The notes beneath the pieces were generated by a model. The model was given only the letters and a program-made list of their open reading frames with translations. It was not told the DNA's origin and did not search any database. A DNA stretch of 64,000 nt, from NCBI RefSeq assembly GCF_039851965.1, contig NZ_CP156674.1:1364001-1428000 (forward strand), given 5' to 3'. Positions 25,211 to 33,124 of the stretch are shown here, in pieces; the first letter of the stretch is position 1; each line of letters opens with the position of its first letter. The DNA comes from Pseudalkalibacillus hwajinpoensis (GTDB lineage: Bacteria; Bacillota; Bacilli; Bacillales; Guptibacillaceae). A program made the translations under genes and the position numbers.

Positions 25211-26419
25211 CTATAATCGAATCATCTTTCTAGTTAGTGATGGTACCTTCCCTGCAATAACTTCCCCAATCTCTAATGATGCCGTAGCAGCAGGAGAAGG
25301 TGCATTGCAGACGTGAATGGAACGTTTTCCAGGAATAATAAAGAAGTCGTCCACAAGCTGACCATTTTTTAAAAGCGCCTGAGCCCTTACACCGGAATGA
25401 GTTGGAACTACATCTCCTTCTTGAATCTCAGGAACAAGGCGCTGAAGACTTTTCACAAACGATTTTCGATGAAATGAACGCACCAGTTCTTTTAAGCCTT
25501 CCTTCATATTACTTCCTGCCATTTTCCAGAATCCTTCAAACGTCAGCACATCAAAGGCATCTTTTGAATTGAATGAGAGCTTACCGTATCCCTCCCGCTT
25601 CAGGCTTAGTACCGCATTTGGCCCGGCATGAATGGTACCATCCATCATTCGTGTCAGGTGGACACCCAGAAACGGAAAATCTGGATTTGGAACCGGATAA
25701 ATTAAGTTCCGAACAAGATGGCTTTTCTCTTTCTTAAGTTCAAAGTACTCACCTCTGAATGGAACAATTTTAAGATCTGTATAAATGTCAGCTAGCCTTG
25801 CGACCCGGTCACTATGAAGACCTGCGCAGTTTATAAGGAACTGAGTATTAATAGTTCCATTTGATGTATCCAAAACTGCTTCATCAGTATGTTCCTCAAT
25901 ATTTGTTACCGTGGTTCCAGGAAGCAGATCAATCCCTCGTTTCGACAGGATGTCTGCTAGCTTCTCTGTCACCTTCTTGTAATCAACAATACCAGTGGAA
26001 GACACCTTAATCCCTTCCACTCCATTAACATGGGGTTCAATCTCAAGAAGCCCTTTTTTGGATAGCTTTTGCACCTGCAGTCCATTCTGTAGACCGCGCT
26101 TATACAGGTGATTCATATTTTCCCGTTCTGTTTCATCCACTGCCACAATCACTTTACCGCACACATCATGAGCGATGTCGTTTTCCTGACAGAAGCGAAC
26201 CATTGAGTCACTGCCCTTTTTCGCTAATGTTGCTTTCATACTGCCTGGCTTATAGTAAATCCCTGAGTGAATCACACCACTGTTTCTTCCAGTTTGATGA
26301 CTCGCCCATCCCTTCTCCTTTTCGACAACTGCCAGTTTTGCATGTGGATAACGCTTATGAATCGAAAAAGCTGTTGATAAGCCAACGATCCCGCCTCCAA
26401 TGACTACATAATCATACAT
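25211..26419 (-). CDS. lhgO: L-2-hydroxyglutarate oxidase
   Basis: A 402-residue FAD-dependent oxidase/dehydrogenase that converts L-2-hydroxyglutarate to 2-oxoglutarate. The N-terminal dinucleotide motif is VVIGGGIVGLSTA, followed by ASHQTGRNSGVIHSGIYY, a signature of the LhgO group, and the C-terminal IHVCNAPSPAATASLEIG. It lies 23 bases downstream of glaH on the same strand. Together the two enzymes convert glutarate to L-2-hydroxyglutarate and on to 2-oxoglutarate, as established for E. coli csiD-lhgO. The start is ATG 26419 behind GGAGGGAGC. Confidence 0.93.
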   Translation of the reverse strand: MYDYVVIGGGIVGLSTAFSIHKRYPHAKLAVVEKEKGWASHQTGRNSGVIHSGIYYKPGSMKATLAKKGSDSMVRFCQENDIAHDVCGKVIVAVDETERENMNHLYKRGLQNGLQVQKLSKKGLLEIEPHVNGVEGIKVSSTGIVDYKKVTEKLADILSKRGIDLLPGTTVTNIEEHTDEAVLDTSNGTINTQFLINCAGLHSDRVARLADIYTDLKIVPFRGEYFELKKEKSHLVRNLIYPVPNPDFPFLGVHLTRMMDGTIHAGPNAVLSLKREGYGKLSFNSKDAFDVLTFEGFWKMAGSNMKEGLKELVRSFHRKSFVKSLQRLVPEIQEGDVVPTHSGVRAQALLKNGQLVDDFFIIPGKRSIHVCNAPSPAATASLEIGEVIAGKVPSLTRKMIRL

Positions 26420-26442
26420 CTATATGCTCCCTCCAACTCGAA

Positions 26443-27384
26443 TCAAGCAAATCTACCACGCTGTCGTAACAGTTCCCTGTGCAGTCTTGTATTTTCTTCG
26501 AATGCTTCCCGACCGTGGAGCCAGAAACGATTGTTCAACATTATCAATTCTCCTGATGGAAGCTCAAGTCCTTTCGTTGCAGATGAATTCTCCATTGAGC
26601 TTGAGAGCTCATTCAAGTAGTTTGCCTGCTCAAGGTTTTCTGGATGAACGAACTGATCAATAAAGCAGATGCAAGGTTCATTGTTTTGTTCGTAGAACGT
26701 GGTTCGGAACACTTCTTTCACCACATTTTTGCTTGGGGGTGCTTTATAGATAAGACGCTGCAATGCCATCGGATGCTTATAGAATCGATCAAGCTCTTCC
26801 CAATCATCAAGGTGAAGAAGTCGTGAACGTCCTCCCACTGCATTTTGCTCATCAAACTTCATCATCAATAACCAATCTGTTGCCTCATCTACATACGTCC
26901 CATCCGTATGAAGGGTGAACAGCCGATACGCCTGGCGCAGGTAAGAATCACTATTATCCGTATGCTTAACGGAGAAACGAGCATAGTAGTTTCCTGACAT
27001 TGCATCGAAATTCGGTATCCCAATGAGGTGTGAAAAGGCTGTTGAAAACTTTACGTAATCCTCAGGATCAGTTGTCTGCTGGTTCACACCAACGGTAAAC
27101 CCGCCAGTATGTCGATCATGGAGAATTGCTCGGACGGATTTCTGAAAGTCTTCATCCAGAAGACTCGAAAGCTTATCGGTCAAAATAAATCGCATGTAAG
27201 GGATATATTCTAACTGCTGGCTATTAATGCCGCGGACCTCTTCAAAAAAACAGTTGATCACCTGCTGCTCTAGTTCAACGACATACAATCGCTCATGGAC
27301 AGAACTCGGTTTAATCTGATATCCTTGCCCCTTTTTTGCGATTCTCTCATTCTGTTTTACGCTTGAAAGATTCATTGCACACAT
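26443..27384 (-). CDS. glaH: Glutarate 2-hydroxylase (CsiD family dioxygenase)
   Basis: A 313-residue Fe(II)/2-oxoglutarate-dependent enzyme that hydroxylates glutarate to L-2-hydroxyglutarate. The iron ligands are visible as H-x-D in TLHTDGTYV and the distal His in FWLHGREAF, with the 2-oxoglutarate-binding arginines in LHRELLRQRGRF. E. coli CsiD has 325 residues, so length fits. ATG 27384 has AAAGGAG eleven bases upstream; a longer reading to 27519 would run through a terminator hairpin. It is preceded by a 230-base leader that looks regulated. Glutarate arises from lysine breakdown; no lysine or 5-aminovalerate genes are in the window. Confidence 0.9.
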   Translation of the reverse strand: MCAMNLSSVKQNERIAKKGQGYQIKPSSVHERLYVVELEQQVINCFFEEVRGINSQQLEYIPYMRFILTDKLSSLLDEDFQKSVRAILHDRHTGGFTVGVNQQTTDPEDYVKFSTAFSHLIGIPNFDAMSGNYYARFSVKHTDNSDSYLRQAYRLFTLHTDGTYVDEATDWLLMMKFDEQNAVGGRSRLLHLDDWEELDRFYKHPMALQRLIYKAPPSKNVVKEVFRTTFYEQNNEPCICFIDQFVHPENLEQANYLNELSSSMENSSATKGLELPSGELIMLNNRFWLHGREAFEENTRLHRELLRQRGRFA

Positions 27385-27615
27385 ACACTTCTCTCCTTTA
27401 ATAGTTGTTTTCACTACCTGGTTGATGAAATGCAACATAAAAAGCCAGCACACTTCTCCTGTTTTGCGGAAAAGATATACTGGCTTCAAACTGCGTGATA
27501 ACTCCTGTATGAGTTTCAACAGCTTTAACAGTTATTGTTATGGTAGTCGTTATTTATTCGGCTCTGCCGTCCGGATTTTGAAAGGGGATTCCTTTCTAAA
27601 GGGACGCATTAGCTG
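27385..27615 (-). promoter_or_regulatory. Structured glaH leader, candidate riboswitch or attenuator
   Basis: A transcript starting near 27615 would have about 230 bases before glaH. It contains AAAGG-AATCC-CCTTT, CGTCC with GGACG, CGGC-AGA-GCCG and AACTC-ATACAG-GAGTT as possible helices, and then a terminator-like hairpin (27440-27486) upstream of the ribosome binding site. The order promoter - folded domain - terminator - binding site is the layout of a transcriptional riboswitch. I could not match it to a known class by its conserved bases. Confidence 0.55.
27440..27486 (-). terminator. Leader terminator before glaH
   Basis: On the minus strand AAGCCAG and CTGGCTT close a hairpin with an inner helix CTTTTCC/GGAGAAG, followed by TTTTTATG. 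It ends about 55 bases before the glaH start codon and so precedes, not follows, the gene it should control. Confidence 0.7.
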
Positions 27616-27624
27616 ATAAGTTAA

Positions 27625-27653
27625 GATTACAATGAATTGAATTTTTCTGTCAA
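27625..27653 (-). promoter_or_regulatory. SigA-type promoter of glaH-lhgO
   Basis: TTGACA (27653-27648, minus strand) is a perfect -35 box and TGTAAT, 16 bases further, matches five of six bases of the -10 box. It lies only eight bases beyond the end of acoC, so glaH has its own promoter. Confidence 0.65.
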
Positions 27654-27661
27654 TATAAACC

Positions 27662-28867
27662 CTAAATTAACAGACGGAATGGGGCTTCAAGTAATCTCCT
27701 TACATCACTCAGAAACTGAGCCGCTGGTGCACCGTCTATGACCCTGTGATCAAATGTTAGACTTAAAGGGATTTTTGTTCGTTTCACAACGTTCTCCCCT
27801 TCAAATTCAGGCACTTCTTCTGCTTTACCGACACCTAGAATCCCAGACTCTGGCGGGTTCAAAACCGGTGTGAAAAATTCAACGCCATAGTTTCCAAGAC
27901 TCGTAATCGTAAATGTTGATCCAATTAATTGATCATTATCGAGCTGTCCTTCTTTTGCAAGCTTACCTACACTTTTTATTTCTTTAGAAAGTTCCCCAAG
28001 TGCCATCGTATTTGCATTTCGAATGACAGGTACCATTAACCCTTTTTTAAGCGCAACAGCCACTCCAAGATGAATTTTTTCATATAGTTGAATTTCGTCA
28101 TTCACAAAACAACTATTCATTTGTGGATGATCACAGAGAGCCTGCACGGCTGCTTTTGCAATAAAATCCGTCACAGACAGTCTGTGCCCTTCATCAAGCT
28201 GGCTCTTTGCCTGCTTTCGAATTTCCATTAAATTCGTTACATCTGCTTTCATTGTTATGGTTAGCTGTGCTGAGTTTTGGAGACTATCGTACATACGATC
28301 CGCAATTACTTTTCTCATCCCTGTAACTTTAACCGCTCTTGATTTCTTTTCTTCAGGAATATCTTCTGTTTGCTTAGGTGTGACCGGATCTTTCTTTTGA
28401 ATCGCTTTTTCTACATCTGCTCTTGTCACTCTTCCATTAGGGCCTGTCCCATTCAGTTCTTCTACATTTAGCCCCACTTTATTAGCAAGCTTTTTGGCTG
28501 CTGGAGATATTCGTATCTTGTTTCTTTTCTTTGAGACGATAGGTTCAGGTCTATCGAGCACCTCCACAGAGGTTGCCGTTTCCTCCCTGACTTCGGAGGA
28601 CTCACTACTTTGCTGAATAACCTGCTCACTCTCTTCACCAATATAACCAATTGGCTTTCCTACAGGAACCACATCATTTAACTCAGCTGTCATTTCAATT
28701 AAATACCCATCTCCAGGTGATTCAATGTCTTTTTCAATTTTATCAGAACTAATGACAGCTACAGTCTCCCCTTTTTTCACTGGAGCTCCTTTCTCTTTTA
28801 CCCACTCTACAAGCGTTCCTTCTTCCATACTCATCCCAAGCTTCGGCATAATGAGTTCGAGCGACAT
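27662..28867 (-). CDS. acoC: Acetoin dehydrogenase E2 (dihydrolipoamide acetyltransferase)
   Basis: A 401-residue E2 core protein. An N-terminal lipoyl domain carries the lipoylated Lys in ISSDKIEKDI (K43). A charged linker leads to a peripheral-subunit-binding domain starting ISPAAKKLANKVG with GTGPNGRVTRADV, and a catalytic domain ends in LTFDHRVIDGAPAAQF with the H-x-x-x-D-G active site. It transfers the acetyl unit from acetoin cleavage to CoA. It is third in the acoA-acoB-acoC operon; a gene for the E3 lipoamide dehydrogenase is missing, so E3 must come from elsewhere. Start ATG 28867 or GTG 28873 are both possible. Confidence 0.9.
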   Translation of the reverse strand: MSLELIMPKLGMSMEEGTLVEWVKEKGAPVKKGETVAVISSDKIEKDIESPGDGYLIEMTAELNDVVPVGKPIGYIGEESEQVIQQSSESSEVREETATSVEVLDRPEPIVSKKRNKIRISPAAKKLANKVGLNVEELNGTGPNGRVTRADVEKAIQKKDPVTPKQTEDIPEEKKSRAVKVTGMRKVIADRMYDSLQNSAQLTITMKADVTNLMEIRKQAKSQLDEGHRLSVTDFIAKAAVQALCDHPQMNSCFVNDEIQLYEKIHLGVAVALKKGLMVPVIRNANTMALGELSKEIKSVGKLAKEGQLDNDQLIGSTFTITSLGNYGVEFFTPVLNPPESGILGVGKAEEVPEFEGENVVKRTKIPLSLTFDHRVIDGAPAAQFLSDVRRLLEAPFRLLI

Positions 28868-28903
28868 CCACACAGCTCCCTCCTAAGTTATCTTATCCAC
28901 AAT

Positions 28904-29935
28904 TTAAACAATGATTTCTTCGCCAAGAAGCTCCATAGCTTTTTGAATCACTTTTTCGGGTGTTGGAAGATAAAGATCTTCTAATGCAGGTGAAAATGGA
29001 ACAGGTGTATGAGGAGCTGTTACCATTTTGATTGGCGCATCTAGATAGTCAAAACCTTTATCAGCAACAAGTGCTGACAAATCTGTCGCTGCACTGCATC
29101 GTGGATTGGCTTCATCTACAATAATAAGTCTTCCTGTTTTTTCAACAGAACGCAGAATACTATCCTCATCAAGCGGTGAAAGGGTGCGTGGATCTATAAC
29201 TTCTGTCTCAATCCCCTTTTTCGCCAATTGATCAGCCGCTTTTAATGCCGTATGAACCTGCTTTCCAATCGCAATGATTGTTAGATCAGATCCTTTCCGC
29301 TTAATATCTGCCTTCCCGAATGGGATGGTATAAAGACCTTCTGGAACATCACCTTTCATTGTATATAGCGTTTTATCTTCAAAGAAGATGACAGGGTCAT
29401 CATCGTGTAAAATGGATTGTAATAATAGTCCTTTGCAGTCAGCCGGTGTGGAAGGCACAACCACCTTCACGCCAGGGATGGATGTAAAAAGACCATAAAG
29501 GCTCTGGGAATGCTGTGCAGCTGCTCTGAATCCTGCTCCATGCATTGTACGAATGGTGAGCGGCACTCTCGCTTTTCCACCAAACATGTAACGAAGCTTT
29601 GCACCCTGGTTCATCACCTCATCAAGACAGCTGCCAATAAAATCATTAAACATTAGCTCTGCGATCGGACGTAATCCTGTTGCGGCCGCCGTAACAGATG
29701 CCCCTATGTAGCCTGCCTCTGCAATCGGCGTATCTAGAATTCGTTCTCTCCCAAACTCCTGCACAAGCCCTTTCGTTACGCCCATGACACCGCCCCATGC
29801 TTCCTCATCATGCAAGTGATCCACTTCCGCTCCCCCAGCAACATCTTCACCCATAAGGATTACATTCTCATCCTCTCTCATCGCAAGGCGAATTGCCTCG
29901 TTCACTGCATCCGCAAATGTTATGATTCTTGCCAT
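28904..29935 (-). CDS. acoB: Acetoin dehydrogenase E1 beta subunit
   Basis: A 343-residue transketolase-like E1 beta subunit. Typical blocks are NVILMGEDVAGG, VTKGLVQEFGRERILDTPIA, GASVTAAATGLRPIAELMF and the C-terminal VSTPA-like PSTPADCKGLL region, with VIDPRTLSPLD in the C-terminal domain. It forms the thiamine-diphosphate E1 heterotetramer with AcoA, whose stop codon overlaps the acoB start at 29935, a mark of translational coupling. Pyruvate or branched-chain E1 subunits are similar; the AcoR neighbour and the absence of E3 or bkd genes favour acetoin. Confidence 0.9.
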   Translation of the reverse strand: MARIITFADAVNEAIRLAMREDENVILMGEDVAGGAEVDHLHDEEAWGGVMGVTKGLVQEFGRERILDTPIAEAGYIGASVTAAATGLRPIAELMFNDFIGSCLDEVMNQGAKLRYMFGGKARVPLTIRTMHGAGFRAAAQHSQSLYGLFTSIPGVKVVVPSTPADCKGLLLQSILHDDDPVIFFEDKTLYTMKGDVPEGLYTIPFGKADIKRKGSDLTIIAIGKQVHTALKAADQLAKKGIETEVIDPRTLSPLDEDSILRSVEKTGRLIIVDEANPRCSAATDLSALVADKGFDYLDAPIKMVTAPHTPVPFSPALEDLYLPTPEKVIQKAMELLGEEIIV

Positions 29936-30945
29936 TACGCTTCACCTCCATCGGAATTGTAAGACACGTAAACATCTGTCAATAGTTCTTCAGGTGCAGG
30001 ATCAGGACTCTTTTCAGCAAATTCAACGGCTTTGTTTACTGCCTGAATGACTCTGCTATCGATATCAGAAAGTTCGTCATCAGCCATCATCTTCTCCTTA
30101 ACGAGATAATCCCTGAACAATTGAATCGCATCAAGTGCTTCGAGGTGTTGTGTTTTTTCAGCTCCTTTATACGTCTGTGCATCACCTTCGAAGTGACCGT
30201 AATTTCGGTAGGTTCTACATTCAATAAGCGTTGGTCCTTCCCCATTCCTTGCTCGCTCCACCGCTCGTTCAGCCGCTTTATAAACAGCGAGAATATCTTT
30301 TCCATCTACAATTTCACCTGGTATGTTATAACCTGCAGCACGATCTGCAATTGTCGTACAGCTAGAAGCATATTCAAATGGCGTTGCCTCTGCATATCCA
30401 TTGTTCTCTGCAATAAAAATCACTGGTAGTTTCCAGATGGCAGCAAGGTTAATCCCTTCATGGAATGTACCGTGATTATTTGCTCCATCTCCAAAGAAAC
30501 AAACAGCTACTGCATTATTTTTCTTTACTTTTGCGGTTAGAGCTGCTCCTGCAGCAAGTGGAAATCCACCACCTACAATTCCGTTCGCACCGAGCATTCC
30601 CTTCTCCACGTCTGCAATGTGCATAGATCCTCCTTTACCGTTACAAAGCCCTGTTGCCTTTCCGTATATTTCAGCCATCATGCCATTGAGATCGCAGCCT
30701 TTCGCAATACAATGACCATGTCCTCGATGCGTACTTGTAATACTATCCTGATCATCAAGGTGAGCACACACCCCTACTGCTACCGCTTCTTCTCCTGCGT
30801 AAAGATGAACAAACCCTGGCAGTACACCAGTGCTAAACACTTCATGCACTTTGTCTTCAAAATGACGTATTTCACTCATTTTCTCAAACATCCAGGCAGC
30901 TTTTTCCTTTGAGAATGTCGGCTTAGACGTTTTTATTATAGACAC
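29935..30945 (-). CDS. acoA: Acetoin dehydrogenase E1 alpha subunit
   Basis: A 336-residue thiamine-diphosphate-binding E1 alpha subunit. The cofactor motif is CFFGDGANNHGTFHEGINLA running to FIAENNGYAEATP, and the family block GFVHLYAGEEAVAVG and HRGHGHCIAKG are present. GTG 30945 is chosen because GGGAGG is nine bases upstream; the longer ORF to 30987 crosses that site. It is the first gene of acoABC and lies behind a -24/-12 promoter, with AcoR encoded immediately upstream on the same strand. Confidence 0.9.
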   Translation of the reverse strand: MSIIKTSKPTFSKEKAAWMFEKMSEIRHFEDKVHEVFSTGVLPGFVHLYAGEEAVAVGVCAHLDDQDSITSTHRGHGHCIAKGCDLNGMMAEIYGKATGLCNGKGGSMHIADVEKGMLGANGIVGGGFPLAAGAALTAKVKKNNAVAVCFFGDGANNHGTFHEGINLAAIWKLPVIFIAENNGYAEATPFEYASSCTTIADRAAGYNIPGEIVDGKDILAVYKAAERAVERARNGEGPTLIECRTYRNYGHFEGDAQTYKGAEKTQHLEALDAIQLFRDYLVKEKMMADDELSDIDSRVIQAVNKAVEFAEKSPDPAPEELLTDVYVSYNSDGGEA

Positions 30946-30995
30946 GTTGCCATTCCTCCCTTTATTACACAGAATTTGTTTACACAACTCTTTAT

Positions 30996-31011
30996 TGCAA
31001 GATTCATACCA
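30996..31011 (-). promoter_or_regulatory. Sigma-54 (-24/-12) promoter of acoABC
   Basis: On the minus strand TGGTATGAATCTTGCA has GG and GC separated by exactly ten bases, the invariant spacing of SigL (sigma-54) promoters, and matches TGGCAC-N5-TTGCA closely. It is about 50 bases before the acoA start codon and next to the gene of a sigma-54 activator. Confidence 0.8.
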
Positions 31012-31042
31012 AAAAGAAAACGCTTACAAATTAAGCGTTTTC
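31011..31042 (-). terminator. acoR terminator, overlapping a cre-like sequence
   Basis: On the minus strand GAAAACGCTTA and TAAGCGTTTTC form an 11-bp stem followed by TTTTT, ending the acoR transcript before the aco promoter. The same bases (31015-31028, AGAAAACGCTTACA) match the CcpA cre consensus at 13 of 14 positions, so CcpA could also bind here. Confidence 0.7.
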
Positions 31043-31061
31043 TCTCATTTACGTTTATTGG

Positions 31062-31099
31062 TGAGACAGAATAACTGGGCGATGTCTCATTTTGTCTCA
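31062..31099 (-). promoter_or_regulatory. Candidate AcoR binding sites
   Basis: TGAGACA (31062-31068), TGTCTCA (31083-31089) and a second TGTCTCA (31093-31099) form an inverted and a direct repeat 50-100 bases upstream of the -24/-12 promoter, the usual distance for enhancer sites of sigma-54 activators. Confidence 0.6.
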
Positions 31100-31106
31100 T
31101 TATTTC

Positions 31107-32903
31107 TTATAACAGCTTATATTTCTTTAACTTTCGATACAACGTACTTCTTGGCATGTTAAGAGCTTTTGCGGTTGAAGAAACATTCCCACTGTTTTCC
31201 TCGAGAGCTCCGACAATTTTGTGCTTCTCAAGCTGTTTCATATAGGATTCTTCTTTCTGAATGCGCTCGGTTCCAGTGGTCATACAAGATTGAATGGAGG
31301 TCGAAGGAAGCTGATCTGGGTAGAGTATTTGCAAGCGTTGAAGCACATTATGCAATTCTCGAATGTTCCCTTTCCATTCCTGTTCTTTGAGTTCTTTCAT
31401 AATATTAGGAGGAAAACGAATTTTCCAATTCATACGAGAGCAATACTCTTCAACTAGATAAGGGATATCCTCTCCCCTTTCACGAAGAGAAGGAAGATAG
31501 AGTGGAAAAACAACTATTCTATAATACAAGTCTTCGCGAAATGCTCCCCTCTCTACCATTTCCTCCAACCTACAGTGAGTTGCTGTTATCACTCTTATAT
31601 CGATGGAGATTGGTTTATCTCCACCTATGGGGGTAATTTCTTTCTCTTGCAGTACACGAAGAAGCGCAACTTGCATCGAATGAGAAATATCTCCTATTTC
31701 ATCTAGAAATAAGGTGCCTCCATCGGCCTGTGCAAGCTTTCCACGAAATCCTTTTCTATTGGCTCCTGTAAATGAACCTGAAGTATACCCAAATAATTCA
31801 CTTTCAATTAATGAAGATGGAATAGCTCCACAATTGACAGCAACAAAGGGACCATGAGCTCGATTACTATTAAGATGGATGGCATGCGCCAATAATTCCT
31901 TCCCGGTACCTGTTTCGCCATGAATATGTACGGACGCATTCGTTTTTGCTACTTTCTTTGCCTGATTGATAACAGTATTAAAAGATGAACTTATTCCCTT
32001 AACTCCATTAAAAACAAATACTGGCGGAGGAAGATTTGTTTGGTTTTTTTTGTATGCAGATTCTAAAATAATTTTTGTTCCAATAATTCGTTCGTTATAA
32101 ATCGATCGAATCTGTATTTTTTGTTTAATGCGCGTTTGGCTCAGTTCTTCTAGGAAAACTCCTTTTTGAATACAATCTTTTGAGCTTGACCAGATAACTT
32201 TGTTTTTTTGATTTACTAATAGAAAAGGTTCCTTTTCTGCATCGTTGACGTACCGAAGTAGTTCTAACTCTTCTTCTTTGATTCGCAGTTGCCATTCTTT
32301 CTCAATCGCAAATGCTGTCGACACAACGGCTGCAAGGGCGTGCTCATGTGCCGAATGTTCAACAGGACTCGTAACATCAAGAACCCCTACAAGCTTACCT
32401 TCATAATGAATGGGAGAAGCTGAACAAATCCATTGATGAGATGCGACAGAGAAATGCTCGGATCCTTTAACTGTAATGGGTTCATTGATACGAATCGCTG
32501 TCCCGATCGCATTTGTTCCAACAAGCTCCTCCGTCCACCTTACACCTTTCTTAAAATTAATCGTCAGTGCTCTTTGCAATGTATCTTTCTGTCCAAACGC
32601 CTTTAACACATATCCTTCTGCATCAGTTAGCAACACCATTGACCTTGCATTCCCAAAAAAGGTGTAAAGCTTCTCTAAATAATGTGACGAGAGATCCATT
32701 AACAACTTATTGTTTGTTAGTCGTGTTTCCAGATTCTCTTCTGTTAGGACATGCTCTCCCTTACCACCATAAGGATTGACGCCTTTCCGCTGACATAAGT
32801 GCCATGACTCCGATATTCGCTCTCGAATCCTTGAAGAATCCAGCACACCTTCTCTTACAAATCGATTCCATACTTCAAGTCTTAACGGTTCAGTCGTGTT
32901 CAT
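31107..32903 (-). CDS. acoR: AcoR, sigma-54-dependent activator of acetoin catabolism
   Basis: A 598-residue enhancer-binding protein. An N-terminal GAF sensor (about 55-205, with FKKGVRWTEELVGTNAIGTA) is followed by a linker and the AAA+ domain: Walker A HGETGTGKE, the sigma-54 contact loop GSFTGANRKG (GAFTGA variant), and Walker B GGTLFLDEIGD. A Fis-type helix-turn-helix closes it: VSSTAKALNMPRSTLYRKL. ATG 32903 follows AGGTGAAGGG. It stands upstream of acoABC in the same direction and should activate the -24/-12 promoter when acetoin is present. Confidence 0.92.
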   Translation of the reverse strand: MNTTEPLRLEVWNRFVREGVLDSSRIRERISESWHLCQRKGVNPYGGKGEHVLTEENLETRLTNNKLLMDLSSHYLEKLYTFFGNARSMVLLTDAEGYVLKAFGQKDTLQRALTINFKKGVRWTEELVGTNAIGTAIRINEPITVKGSEHFSVASHQWICSASPIHYEGKLVGVLDVTSPVEHSAHEHALAAVVSTAFAIEKEWQLRIKEEELELLRYVNDAEKEPFLLVNQKNKVIWSSSKDCIQKGVFLEELSQTRIKQKIQIRSIYNERIIGTKIILESAYKKNQTNLPPPVFVFNGVKGISSSFNTVINQAKKVAKTNASVHIHGETGTGKELLAHAIHLNSNRAHGPFVAVNCGAIPSSLIESELFGYTSGSFTGANRKGFRGKLAQADGGTLFLDEIGDISHSMQVALLRVLQEKEITPIGGDKPISIDIRVITATHCRLEEMVERGAFREDLYYRIVVFPLYLPSLRERGEDIPYLVEEYCSRMNWKIRFPPNIMKELKEQEWKGNIRELHNVLQRLQILYPDQLPSTSIQSCMTTGTERIQKEESYMKQLEKHKIVGALEENSGNVSSTAKALNMPRSTLYRKLKKYKLL

Positions 32904-33065
32904 TCCCTTCACCTCTATATTGGTTATTGGAGACATGACGGAGCTGACCTTCCATCTTACCTATTCGATGGCATTTGACTTAATCCTTTCTTAAGAACGA
33001 GGAACATTCTGTACACTATTTTAACCCCCTCTTATTTTTCTTGCTTTTAATTTTAAAAATGTTAT

Positions 33066-33108
33066 TGTGAATATAAATATAAAATATTCACATATTCACA
33101 TATTCACA
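33066..33108 (+). promoter_or_regulatory. Probable TetR operator array
   Basis: TGTGAATAT (33066-33074) faces ATATTCACA (33084-33092) as an inverted repeat, and ATATTCACA recurs at 33092-33100 and 33100-33108 with an 8-base period. The array overlaps the promoter region and ends 16 bases before the tetR start codon, so autoregulation is likely. Confidence 0.6.
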
Positions 33109-33124
33109 AAAGGGGATTTTGAAA

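Noticed and set aside
27385..27615. Lysine (L-box) riboswitch before glaH
   Set aside because: The pathway would fit, and GCCGAA occurs, but the other conserved L-box blocks (AGAGGUGC-type start, AGUA turn) and the five-helix order are not visible.
27662..30945. Branched-chain or pyruvate dehydrogenase operon
   Set aside because: There is no E3 gene and no bkd or pdh partner genes, and a sigma-54 activator of AcoR type with a -24/-12 promoter is adjacent.
33084..33108. Tandem ATATTCAC units as a CRISPR or satellite repeat
   Set aside because: Only three units of 8 bases in a promoter region with an opposing half-site; this is an operator pattern.
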